The notes under the pieces are model-generated. The model did no database searches. It had not been told where the DNA came from and saw nothing but the letters and a program-made list of their open reading frames with translations. 64,000 nucleotides of DNA, taken from NCBI GenBank assembly GCA_964637365.1, contig CAZWWH010000011.1, positions 7,413-71,412 of the forward strand. The letters run 5' to 3'. A program made the position numbers and the translations under genes. This document shows positions 52,047-60,461 of this stretch, one piece after another; within the stretch, counting starts at the first letter, position 1; each line of letters begins with the position of its first letter. This DNA is from Cryptoclostridium sp964637365. Lineage in GTDB: Bacteria > Bacillota > Dehalobacteriia > UBA7702.

Positions 52047-53230
52047 TCTGCTTTCTCCCTTACTTTCTTTATGAATGCTTCCGCGATATCGACATTTTCC
52101 CATGTAAAATCCTGATCCTCACGACCAAAATGTCCGTATGCAGCGGTTTTCGCATAAATCGGGCGGCGAAGCACGAAGTTATGTATGATAGCTCCGGGTC
52201 GCAGATCAACCAGTTCCGTTACAGCTTTTTGCAAAATCTCATCAGATACTGTTCCTGTACCGAAAGTGTTTACATGAACCGAAACAGGAGCGGCAACGCC
52301 AATGGCATAGGCAACCTGAATTTCTGCCCGTTTAGCAAGACCTGCCGCCACTATATTTTTCGCGGCATACCTTGCGGCATAGGCGGCGCTGCGGTCAACC
52401 TTTGTGGGATCTTTACCCGAAAAGGCTCCGCCGCCATGACGGGCGCCGCCGCCGTATGTATCTACAATGATTTTTCGACCGGTAAGGCCGCTGTCGCCGA
52501 CTGGACCGCCGACTACAAAACGCCCGGTAGGATTGATCAGAATCTTATCTTTCGCCGGAATCCAGTTTTCGGGAATCACCGCTTCTATAACTGTACGAAT
52601 GACGTCTTCTCTGATTTGTTCTTGCGAAACATCAGGATCGTGTTGGGTTGAAATAATAACCGTATCCACGCCGACTGGAATATCGTCTTTGTATTTTACG
52701 GAAACCTGTGTTTTACCGTCGGGACGCAAATAGGAAAGCGTTCCGTTCTCTCTGACTTCAGTAAGCCTAAAAGCAAGACGGTGCGCCTAGGAGATCGGAA
52801 GGGGCATAAGCTCCGGCGTTTCATCGGACGCATAGCCAAACACCATACCCTGATCGCCAGCGCCCGTTTGCGCATCTACTCCATTACCTCTTGTTTCCAA
52901 AGCACGATCGACGCCCTGCGCAATATCCGGCGATTGTCTGTCAAGACGAAGGATGATTTCAGCGGTATCGGCGTTAAACCCCAATTCTTCCCGGTTATAT
53001 CCGATTTTTCGTACTGCGTTTCTGACAATGGCTTCGGTATCAATTTCCGCTTTGGATGAAACTTCACCCACCAAAATAACCGTGTTGTTCTTTACGACAG
53101 TCTCCACGGCTACACGGGAATCGGGATCCTCCCTCAAATATGCGTCCAAAATAGAATCGGATATGATATCGCTCACTTTATCGGGATGTCCTTTTGTTAC
53201 CGATTCTGATGTAAAAATAAATTCGTTCAT
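52043..53230 (-). pseudogene. metK: S-adenosylmethionine synthetase with in-frame amber codon
   Basis: MetK makes SAM from methionine and ATP. The whole 395-codon frame is present, from NEFIFTSESVTKGHPDKVSD through GAGDQGMVFGYASDE and GGPVGDSGLTGRKIIVDTYGGGARHGGGAFSGKD to HFGRED. One codon, TAG at 52787-52789 (about codon 148), interrupts it where a Leu is expected (ELMPLPIS-stop-AHRLAFRLTEV). The rest looks under selection. It may be a recent nonsense mutation, a read error or a recoded codon. The start overlaps the methyltransferase stop by 4 bases. Confidence 0.85.
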
Positions 53231-54141
53231 CGTTCTATCTCCTTTTTCTCTGCTAAAATAAAATGGATATTTTCAAAAGCCGTTTGTCCTTCGGCTCGGT
53301 TTTCAAAAAAATGTTTTTGAATAGTTCTCGGCGTTTCGTGTATGTCGACTGCAAATCCATGTTTCCTAAGCGCTTGTCGTATTTCTGCAACCGTAAATCC
53401 ATGCTGCATCGGTTCTCCGAGCTTCGCGGTAATTTGCGTTAGACGATGAACTCTCTCGGCATTGTTTTCATCAAATGTCGTTTCATCGGGAAAGTCAAAC
53501 ACCAGTCTGTTTCCGTCCTCTGAAATACGGCTTATTTTTTCAATTGTCTGTTCAAAGACAGGAAGCGTCAGATAATAAGTCACCCCGAGAATGGCAAAGA
53601 ATGCGGGAATATTTTTGTCAAACCCGGCGTTTTTAAGAACTTCGATCATATCGTCCGCCGCAAAATCAATAGAAACATACTGCACATTTTGGGGTATGAT
53701 CCACTCAAGTTTTTTTATTCGTTCAAGTTTGTATCGCTGTGTATCCGGGTGATCCAACTCAAATATCTGAATATCGGGGTTTTCATTACGGAATGCAAAA
53801 GTATCCATACCCGCTCCGCAAATCACATACTGACATTTTCCGTTCTCCTTTGCAAAACGATCCAGTTCATTTTCTGCAAATGCAATACGGGAGAGCGGGA
53901 TCGGCGTGATATATCTGTTCAATTTGGGATATACCAACGAACCGTTAAATACGCGGTTTGTATCAAAAGCTGCTATTTCAAAATCATTTTCAATAAGCTG
54001 ACCGACCTCTTCGTATTCTTCCTTTCCCATCAGATCATAAGCAAGGAAGTCGTCAAATATTTTCTGCCTTCCGAAATTAGAATGGTAAGCCCTTGCAAAA
54101 GAGCATAGCTTTGCTGTAATACTTTCCTGTGTATCTATCAT
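53227..54141 (-). CDS. Class I SAM-dependent methyltransferase, LCM/Omt (TIGR00027-like) type
   Basis: This 304-residue protein has the SAM-binding motif CGAGMDTFAFR (about residues 108-118) and ELDHPDTQRYK (about 128-138), as in the leucine-carboxyl-methyltransferase-like family. It is first after the poly-Cys attenuator and precedes metK and mtnN, so it takes the position of YrrT in the B. subtilis operon. Its substrate is unknown. It could serve as a SAM-to-SAH step that feeds homocysteine formation. Confidence 0.82.
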   Translation of the reverse strand: MIDTQESITAKLCSFARAYHSNFGRQKIFDDFLAYDLMGKEEYEEVGQLIENDFEIAAFDTNRVFNGSLVYPKLNRYITPIPLSRIAFAENELDRFAKENGKCQYVICGAGMDTFAFRNENPDIQIFELDHPDTQRYKLERIKKLEWIIPQNVQYVSIDFAADDMIEVLKNAGFDKNIPAFFAILGVTYYLTLPVFEQTIEKISRISEDGNRLVFDFPDETTFDENNAERVHRLTQITAKLGEPMQHGFTVAEIRQALRKHGFAVDIHETPRTIQKHFFENRAEGQTAFENIHFILAEKKEIER

Positions 54142-54170
54142 ATATTAACCTCATTTCTGTCTGAAAACAT

Positions 54171-54237
54171 AAAAAGACTCCGCCTGATTTTTCTCAGTTT
54201 CTTTCATGATCTGAAAGTTGTGAGAACAGGCGGAGTC
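54171..54237 (-). terminator. Attenuator terminator after the poly-Cys leader peptide
   Basis: On the minus strand GACTCCGCCTG (54237-54227) pairs perfectly with CAGGCGGAGTC (54186-54176), followed by five T. The loop holds nested TTCTCA/TGAGAA and CTTTCA/TGAAAG stems. The seven bases CAGGCGG also occur inside the leader reading frame (54286-54280), where they could pair with CCGCCTG of the 5' arm and prevent the terminator. Confidence 0.9.
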
Positions 54238-54260
54238 GCTATTTATAAAGCTGTTTCTGC

Positions 54261-54407
54261 TTATTTACAGAACCAATCGCCGCCTGTGACGCTGCAACAG
54301 CACAGACAACATGCGTTCATAGACATAACGAGGTAGCCGGAGAGACGGCGTGTCTCTTCGGCATATTCTATTTCCTTTTTCAAACTGTTGACCATTTGAA
54401 TTTTCAT
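54261..54407 (-). CDS. Poly-cysteine leader peptide, 48 residues
   Basis: ATG 54407 follows GAGGGA by 6 bases. Codons 33-38 read Cys-Cys-Leu-Cys-Cys-Cys, and a sixth Cys is second from the end (WFCK). The first 30 residues are charged and helical (VNSLKKEIEYAEETRRLSGY). Codons 41-43 contain the antiterminator candidate CAGGCGG. The frame ends 24 bases before the terminator. The layout matches amino-acid attenuators such as the trp or his leaders, with cysteine as the sensed amino acid. A modified-peptide precursor is an alternative reading, but there is no maturation gene beside it. Confidence 0.75.
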   Translation of the reverse strand: MKIQMVNSLKKEIEYAEETRRLSGYLVMSMNACCLCCCSVTGGDWFCK

Positions 54408-54434
54408 GACAGATCCCTCGTTTTTTTTTCGTTC

Positions 54435-55364
54435 TTATTCAGCAAACATAGGTGTGGAAAGATAACGTTCACCGGTATCGGGGAGAAGGGCGACGATAAT
54501 CTTGCCCTTGTTCTCCGGACGCTTTGCAAGCTCGGTCGCCGCATAAACCGCAGCGCCGGATGAGATACCCACAAGCAGTCCCTCGCGTCTGGCAAGCGTT
54601 CTTCCCGTTTCAAATGCGTCTTCATTCTCGACAGTGATAATCTCATCGTAGATATCAGTATTCAATGTATCGGGAACAAAGCCCGCGCCAATGCCCTGAA
54701 TTTTGTGGGGACCGGGCGTTCCTTTGGAGAGAACAGGCGATCCGGCAGGCTCAACGGCAACAACTTTGACATCTGGATTCTGACTCTTGAGATACTCACC
54801 TACTCCCGAAATCGTTCCGCCTGTTCCTATGCCCGCAACAAAGATATCAACCTTGCCGTCCGTGTCCTCCCATATTTCGGGACCGGTCGTACTGCGGTGC
54901 GCCGCAGGATTGGCGGCATTGGTAAACTGGCTGGGAATAAAGCTGTTCGGCGTCTCTGCAGCAAGTTCCTGCGCTTTTGCGATGGCGCCTTTCATACCTT
55001 TGGCTCCCTCGGTAAGCACCAGTTCCGCGCCGTAAGCCTTCAACAAATTGCGGCGCTCTACGCTCATGGTTTCCGGCATAGTGAGGATGATCTTATATCC
55101 TCTGGAAGCTGCGACAGCCGCAAGTCCGATTCCCGTATTGCCGCTGGTCGGCTCAATAATAACGGAATCCGGCTTCAAAATACCTTTTGCCTCCGCTTCA
55201 TCGATCATGGCTTTGGCAATTCTGTCCTTGACGCTTCCGGCAGGATTGAAGTATTCAAGCTTACCGTAAACAGTCGCCCCGAGTTTCTTATCGGAGATAT
55301 AGTTTGTGAGCTTCAAAAGCGGTGTGCCGCCAATCAAATCTGTTATTCTGTCAAATGTTTTCAT
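54435..55364 (-). CDS. cysK: Cysteine synthase (O-acetylserine sulfhydrylase)
   Basis: CysK makes cysteine from O-acetylserine and sulfide. The 309-residue chain has PLP lysine in NPAGSVKDRIA (near residue 46), the EPTSGNTGIGLA loop, GIGTGGTISG and GISSGAAVYAA, all as in CysK. AAAGGAG precedes the ATG. In B. subtilis CysK also forms a complex with the Rrf2 regulator CymR to report cysteine. The presence of an Rrf2-type gene in this island makes such a pairing possible. Confidence 0.95.
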   Translation of the reverse strand: MKTFDRITDLIGGTPLLKLTNYISDKKLGATVYGKLEYFNPAGSVKDRIAKAMIDEAEAKGILKPDSVIIEPTSGNTGIGLAAVAASRGYKIILTMPETMSVERRNLLKAYGAELVLTEGAKGMKGAIAKAQELAAETPNSFIPSQFTNAANPAAHRSTTGPEIWEDTDGKVDIFVAGIGTGGTISGVGEYLKSQNPDVKVVAVEPAGSPVLSKGTPGPHKIQGIGAGFVPDTLNTDIYDEIITVENEDAFETGRTLARREGLLVGISSGAAVYAATELAKRPENKGKIIVALLPDTGERYLSTPMFAE

Positions 55365-55590
55365 TAGAAATTTCTCCTTTCGGTTTTGTAATGGTACAGT
55401 TTTTATTTTAATACACTGCCGGTATTTCTACATCGTTTTACTTTTATCATATGCAAACTCTTTCTTATTACCTATCATTCCTATCGGTTTTAGTGTTTAA
55501 AATACCACCACTCTTGCTTTTTGTCAAGACCCTTTCAAAAAAATTTTTTAAGTTCACAAAAAAGTCGAATACTGAATGTTTACACTTCCC
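55365..55590. promoter_or_regulatory. Divergent control region between cysK and patB
   Basis: TATTACCTAT at 55466-55475, followed by CCTATCGG, shares the TATTACCTA half-site of the perfect palindrome at 47257-47267. No convincing minus-strand promoter for cysK stands out by eye. Confidence 0.4.
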
Positions 55591-55656
55591 TTGACAAAAT
55601 ATAAAAACGCGCTTATAATATAACATATTAAGTAGATAGGTTTTATATGATAACCT
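55591..55656 (+). promoter_or_regulatory. Consensus promoter of patB with overlapping operator
   Basis: TTGACA (55591-55596) and TATAAT (55614-55619) are both perfect with 17 bp spacing. The inverted repeat AGGTT-9 nt-AACCT (55638-55656) covers about +12 to +30, a position that would block transcription when bound. Confidence 0.8.
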
Positions 55657-55674
55657 GCAAAAATTCAGAGAATA

Positions 55675-55708
55675 ATCCGATGCTGTTTTTACGCGGCGTC
55701 GGATTTTT
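55675..55708 (+). terminator. Hairpin with T-run in the patB leader
   Basis: ATCCGATGC and GCGTCGGAT pair (nine pairs, one G-T), followed by TTTTT. It ends 18 bases before the patB ATG and could work as an attenuator or simply as a stable leader hairpin. Confidence 0.55.
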
Positions 55709-55726
55709 AACTAAACGGAGGCTATT

Positions 55727-56902
55727 ATGCAGTCATTTGATTTTGATACCGTCCACAGTCGTGTTGGAACAGGCTCGGTAAAATACGAACAGAATTTGAA
55801 GGAATCATATAAAGACATTATTCCCATGTGGATTGCTGATATGGATTTTATGGTTCCCTCATCTGTCGAAGAAGCACTTCATTCGGCAGCTACCCACGGT
55901 ATATTTGGATATTCGCTTACGGATAGCGAGTATGACAATTCGATTGTTACTTGGTATAAAAATAGAATGTCATGGCAGGTTCGTCCTGAATGGATTTTAA
56001 AGACGCCCGGCGTCATGTTCGCTATCGCCGCTTCCATACAGGCGTTAACAGAGCCGGATGAGGCTGTACTGATTTGCCAGCCGGTTTATTATCCGTTTGC
56101 AAGCATTATATCGGCAAATCATCGCAAACTCGTTGTATCCGAACTCGCATTAAAAGAAGGGAAATATGAGATCGATTTTGCCGATTTGGAAGAAAAGATC
56201 GTAAAAAATTCCGTGAAGATTTTCTTGCTATGCTCTCCGCATAATCCGGTAGGACGGGTGTGGACAAAAGAGGAACTTCTTCGTATAGGAGAGATATGCT
56301 TACGGCACAATGTTACGATCATTTCTGATGAAATACATTCCGATTTTATATTTGACGGGCGTCACATTCCGATTGCTTCACTTTCAAAGAAGATTGCAGA
56401 CAGAACCATTACCTGTACTTCACCGACAAAGACATTCAATCTTGCAGGACTTCAAGTCGCTAACATCATTATTGCAAATGAAAATATACGCCATAAGGTA
56501 CGAAAAGCATGCCTTGCCACAGGATACAGCAATCTAAACACGATGGCGATTGCCGCCACCAAAGCGGCATACCGCGACGGCGAGGAATGGCTGGACGAAC
56601 TGCTTTCCTACCTGAAAGCAAATTACCATATACTGAAAGGCGCTTTTCCGAAGGACGGAATCATATCTCTGATTCATCCGGAAGGAACCTATCTTGCCTG
56701 GCTTGATTGTAGAAAGTTAGGTCTGAAGGACAGTGAACTTGACGATTTCTTCATAAACAAGGCAGGGGTGCGTCTCCACCTCGGCTCTACTTTCGGATCA
56801 GGCGGCAGCGGATTTGCTCGTATGAATATCGCCTGCCCGCGCTCTGTTCTATTGAGTGCAATTGCTCGTATCGGAAATGCAGTTCAAAAAGGAGGAAAAT
56901 AA
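55727..56902 (+). CDS. patB: Cystathionine beta-lyase, PatB/MalY type
   Basis: This fold-type-I PLP enzyme of 391 residues belongs to the MalY/PatB family: PMWIADMDFMVPSSVEEAL near the start, LLCSPHNPVGRVW, SDEIHSDFIFDG and the PLP lysine in TSPTKTFNLAGLQ (near residue 233). It cleaves C-S bonds of cystathionine or cysteine conjugates, giving homocysteine or a thiol plus pyruvate and ammonia. It has its own strong promoter with an operator, diverging from cysK. ACGGAGG lies before the ATG. Confidence 0.94.
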   Translation: MQSFDFDTVHSRVGTGSVKYEQNLKESYKDIIPMWIADMDFMVPSSVEEALHSAATHGIFGYSLTDSEYDNSIVTWYKNRMSWQVRPEWILKTPGVMFAIAASIQALTEPDEAVLICQPVYYPFASIISANHRKLVVSELALKEGKYEIDFADLEEKIVKNSVKIFLLCSPHNPVGRVWTKEELLRIGEICLRHNVTIISDEIHSDFIFDGRHIPIASLSKKIADRTITCTSPTKTFNLAGLQVANIIIANENIRHKVRKACLATGYSNLNTMAIAATKAAYRDGEEWLDELLSYLKANYHILKGAFPKDGIISLIHPEGTYLAWLDCRKLGLKDSELDDFFINKAGVRLHLGSTFGSGGSGFARMNIACPRSVLLSAIARIGNAVQKGGK

Positions 56903-57402
56903 ATGAATATCTATGCGATAACGCAGCGACAACGAAAATGAGCAAAGCCGCCATCGACGCGATGCTGCCATATATGGATCAAATATACGGAAACCCGTCC
57001 AGCCTGCACAGCACAGGGCAGCAGGCGGCGGAGGCGCTGTATTCGGCGCGGGAAACCATCGCAAGCATCTTGGGATGCAGCGCAAAAGAGATCACTTTTA
57101 CATCCGGCGGCAGTGAGGCGGATAATCAGGAGATTCTGTCCGCGGCGGCAATCGGCGCGAAGAAGGGCAAGAAGCACATCATTTCAAGCACCATCGAGCA
57201 TCACGCCGTGCTTCACACGCTGGAAAAGCTGAAAAAACAGGACTTTGAAATCACCTTGCTCCCCGCCCATGAAAACGGAATCGTCCGCCCGGAGGAGCTT
57301 TCGGCGGCGATTCGCGAGGACACGGCGCTTGTGACTATCATGTACGCCAATAACGAGATCGGCTCCGTTCAGCCGATTGCACAGTTCGGACGGCGGCTGT
57401 GA
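56903..57402 (+). pseudogene. Cysteine desulfurase (NifS/IscS-like), frameshifted and truncated
   Basis: ATG 56903 (after GGAGGAAAATAA) starts a frame that needs one extra base near 56918 to give the expected IYADNAATTKMSKAAIDAML. The rest runs to 57402 with YGNPSSLHSTGQQAAEALYSARETIA, TFTSGGSEADNQ, STIEHHAVLHTLEKL and YANNEIGSVQPI. It stops near residue 165 of the usual 380-400. The PLP lysine and the sulfur-carrying Cys are missing, so it is inactive. MnmA downstream normally depends on such an enzyme. Confidence 0.9.
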
Positions 57403-57416
57403 GTGAGGAGGTTTTT

Positions 57417-57980
57417 ATGGCAAACGAGCTGACGAGAGACGAAGCCTGGGCGCTGCTGACCGAATTTAATAAAGAACCCTTTCATCTCAAACACGCCTTG
57501 ACGGTGGAAGGCGTGATGCGCTATTTCGCCAAAGAACTCGGCTACGGTGACGAAGAAGAATTTTGGGGAGTCGTCGGACTGCTGCACGATCTTGATTTTG
57601 AACAGTTCCCGGAGCAACACTGCGTCAAGGAACAGGAAATCCTGCGGGAGCGCGGCATTGACGAGCGCATTATTCACGCCACGGCGAGTCACGGCTATGC
57701 TCTGACGGTGGATGTTGAGCCGGAGCATGAGATGGAAAAGGTCCTGTATACTGTGGACGAGTTGACTGGACTGATAGGCGCCGTCGCGCTGATGCGTCCG
57801 TCCAAAAGCGTATCCGATCTGGAACTGAAATCGGTCAAGAAAAAATACAAGAACTTGAATTTTGCCGCCGGCTGCTCCAGAGAGGTCATTGAACGGGGTG
57901 CGGCAATGCTCGGCTGGGAGCTGGATGATTTGATAACGAAAACAATTCTTGCGATGAGAACCGTCGAAGCAGTTGATTAA
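57417..57980 (+). CDS. HD-domain protein (HDIG-type hydrolase)
   Basis: The ATG at 57417 follows GAGGAGG; 187 residues. The H...HD...D pattern of metal phosphohydrolases is visible: FHLKHALTVEGVM, GLLHDLDFEQFPEQH and ATASHGYA. Family members of this size are predicted hydrolases of unknown substrate, common in clostridia. The gene sits directly after the broken desulfurase and before a chimeric gene, so its original context is lost. Confidence 0.85.
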   Translation: MANELTRDEAWALLTEFNKEPFHLKHALTVEGVMRYFAKELGYGDEEEFWGVVGLLHDLDFEQFPEQHCVKEQEILRERGIDERIIHATASHGYALTVDVEPEHEMEKVLYTVDELTGLIGAVALMRPSKSVSDLELKSVKKKYKNLNFAAGCSREVIERGAAMLGWELDDLITKTILAMRTVEAVD

Positions 57981-57992
57981 GGAGCAAATACA

Positions 57993-59360
57993 ATGGAATA
58001 CAAAAAAATACTAACAATACAGGACATTTCCTGCGTGGGACAGTGCTCGCTGACGATGGCGCTTCCGATTTTATCCGCCTGCGGAATGGAAACCTGCGTG
58101 CTGCCTTCCGCAGTTTTATCGACGCACACGGCAGGATTCAGCGGGTTCACCTTCCGAGACCTTACGGATGATATGCCTGCGATCCAACAGCATTGGCAAA
58201 AGGAAGGAATTGCCTTTGACGGCATCTATACCGGATATCTCGGCAGCACAAAGCAGGTCGGATATGTCAAAAATATATTAGATACCATGGGCAAAGACAC
58301 TTGCGTAAAAGTCGTTGACCCTGCTTTTGCCGACAACGGCAAGCTGTATCCGATTTTCGACAGCGTATATGTGGATGCGATGAAGACCCTTTGCCCCTCT
58401 GCGGATATACTGCTGCCAAATATTACGGAAGCGTGTTTCCTTGCCGGAGTAGAATACAAAGAAGTATACGACGAAGATTATGTAAAAGAACTGCTTTCCG
58501 AACTCGGTAAGCTGGGCTGTCCCACGCAGGAAATATGGGAAGTAGCAGATTACATAGGCGATTCTTTCGGACTTAGCAAAAAGGCGGCTGAAGTCAAAGA
58601 ACAGACCGTTCTCATGTGCGGCGTTCATTTTATGGCAGAAACAGTGAAAATGCTGTCACCCCAGAAAAAAATTTTGCTTGCAAATCCGATTGCAGGCTGT
58701 CCAATGGCGGATCAAATGGATGCAGACCTTATCACCCAGATGAAAGCCTCTATGTCGGATTATACCGTCGTTGCCTATATCAACACAACTGCGGAGCTGA
58801 AAACCGTTTGCGATGTTTGCGTGACTTCGTCCTCTGCGGTTAAGATCATCCGCAGCATCCCAAACGATAAAATTTTGTTCATACCCGACTGCAATTTGGG
58901 CGACTATATTGCAAAGCAAGTGCCGGAAAAGGAAATCAAACTCGTCCGCGGAGGATGTCCGACGCATTTGAGAATCACAAAGACAGATATAGAGCGTGCA
59001 AGAAAAAATCATCCCGCTGCTGAAATATTGATGCACCCCGAATGTCACCCCGACATTGTAAAAGAAGCGGATTTTGTCGGCAGTACGACCGAGATTATGG
59101 ACTATGCCGAAAAAGGCATTGGGAGCGAATATATCATCGGTACAGAAAACAGTATTGTAGAGCATTTGCAATATAAATGTCCCAAAAAGAGCTTTTATCC
59201 TCTTTCCAAAGACTGCGTGTGCCACAATATGCAGGCGACCACCCTGACGGATGTTTACCGTGCAGTAATAGGATTAGGAGGAGAAGAAATCGTCATGAGC
59301 GATGAACTTATCGCATCCTCACGGAAATGTATTGATGAAATGTTGAGGCTTGGAGAATGA
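57993..59360 (+). CDS. In-frame chimera: pyridoxal kinase N-terminus joined to quinolinate synthase
   Basis: Residues 1 to about 177 are a PdxK/PdxY-like kinase (LTIQDISCVGQCSLTMALPILSACGMETCVLPSAVLSTHT, then DILLPNITEACFLAG). From about residue 178 it is NadA: VADYIGDSFGLSKKAAE, LMCGVHFMAETVKML, GGCPTHLR, LMHPECHPDIV and CVCHNMQATTL, with the three cluster cysteines. Missing are the kinase C-terminal ATP site and the first 40 or so NadA residues, with the substrate-binding His/Tyr. A single in-frame deletion explains it. Neither activity is expected to be normal. Confidence 0.85.
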   Translation: MEYKKILTIQDISCVGQCSLTMALPILSACGMETCVLPSAVLSTHTAGFSGFTFRDLTDDMPAIQQHWQKEGIAFDGIYTGYLGSTKQVGYVKNILDTMGKDTCVKVVDPAFADNGKLYPIFDSVYVDAMKTLCPSADILLPNITEACFLAGVEYKEVYDEDYVKELLSELGKLGCPTQEIWEVADYIGDSFGLSKKAAEVKEQTVLMCGVHFMAETVKMLSPQKKILLANPIAGCPMADQMDADLITQMKASMSDYTVVAYINTTAELKTVCDVCVTSSSAVKIIRSIPNDKILFIPDCNLGDYIAKQVPEKEIKLVRGGCPTHLRITKTDIERARKNHPAAEILMHPECHPDIVKEADFVGSTTEIMDYAEKGIGSEYIIGTENSIVEHLQYKCPKKSFYPLSKDCVCHNMQATTLTDVYRAVIGLGGEEIVMSDELIASSRKCIDEMLRLGE

Positions 59361-60436
59361 AGAAAGCGCTTATTGCCATGAGCGGCGGCGTGGATTCCAG
59401 CGTCGCTGCATATTTGATGAAATCGCAGGGCTACGACTGCATGGGCGTAACCATGAAGCTGTTTCACAACGAGGATATCGGCATTTCTCGGGAGCATTCC
59501 TGTTGCTCGCTTGACGATGTGGAGGACGCGCGAAGCGTTGCCTATGCGCTGGGTATTCCGTATCATGTCTTTAATTTTTCGGATCGGTTTGAAGAATCGG
59601 TTATAAGTCGCTTCATCTCCGCCTATGAAAACGGTGTTACGCCGAATCCCTGCATCGACTGCAACCGCTATCTGAAATTTGACAAGCTGTATCTGCGTGC
59701 AAAGGAACTCAGCTATGATTATGTAGTGACGGGGCATTACGCCCGCATCGAAAAGGACGATTCCTCCGGCAGATATCTGCTGAAAAAGGCGCTTGACGCG
59801 GATAAGGATCAAAGCTATGTATTGTATGCACTAACGCAGGAGCAGCTTGCCCATACCATATTTCCGCTCGGCGGCCTGACAAAACCGGAGGTGCGTGAGA
59901 TTGCCGAAGCGCATGGCTTTATCAATGCACACAAGCAAGACAGCCAGGATATCTGCTTTGTGCAAAACGGCAGCTATGCGGATTTTATCGAAGAGCACAC
60001 GGGCAAAAGCTATCCGTGCGGCGACTTTATAGACAGAGACGGAAATATTCTCGGCTGCCACCGCGGTGTAATCCGTTATACCGTCGGTCAGCGTAAGGGG
60101 CTTGGGATTTCCTTTTCCAAACCCATGTATGTGTGTGCGGTTGATCCGACTGAAAACACTGTAACACTTGGAAAAGAGTCGGAACTGTATTCACAGGCGC
60201 TGACGGCGAAGGATATCAACCTGATTTCCGTTCCGACAATTGACAAACCGCTGCGGTTGAAAGCCAAAGTACGCTATCGGCAGCCGGAACAGTGGGCGAC
60301 GGTCACGCAAACGGATGCAGATACACTAAAAATCGAATTTGACGAACCGCAGCGCGCTGTCACAAAGGGACAGGCTGTCGTGCTGTATGACGGCGATACC
60401 GTTGTTGGTGGCGCAACGATTTGTGAAACAAAATAA
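59357..60436 (+). CDS. mnmA: tRNA-specific 2-thiouridylase
   Basis: MnmA places sulfur on U34 of Glu, Gln and Lys tRNAs. The 359-residue chain has the ATP loop AMSGGVDSSVAAYLM (residues 7-21), the catalytic Cys in NPCIDCNRYLKF (near 95-99), the second in DSQDICFVQNG (near 197), and GQRKGLG. It overlaps the chimeric gene by 4 bases. It is intact, although the neighbouring desulfurase that could feed it is not. Confidence 0.97.
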   Translation: MKKALIAMSGGVDSSVAAYLMKSQGYDCMGVTMKLFHNEDIGISREHSCCSLDDVEDARSVAYALGIPYHVFNFSDRFEESVISRFISAYENGVTPNPCIDCNRYLKFDKLYLRAKELSYDYVVTGHYARIEKDDSSGRYLLKKALDADKDQSYVLYALTQEQLAHTIFPLGGLTKPEVREIAEAHGFINAHKQDSQDICFVQNGSYADFIEEHTGKSYPCGDFIDRDGNILGCHRGVIRYTVGQRKGLGISFSKPMYVCAVDPTENTVTLGKESELYSQALTAKDINLISVPTIDKPLRLKAKVRYRQPEQWATVTQTDADTLKIEFDEPQRAVTKGQAVVLYDGDTVVGGATICETK

Positions 60437-60461
60437 TTTATCAATAAGGAGAATCCGAAAA

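Noticed and set aside
54261..54407. The Cys-rich peptide as a lanthipeptide, ranthipeptide or sactipeptide precursor
   Set aside because: No maturase, protease or exporter lies beside it; lipA is a lipoyl synthase by its motifs. The Cys run, competing stems and terminator fit a leader peptide better.
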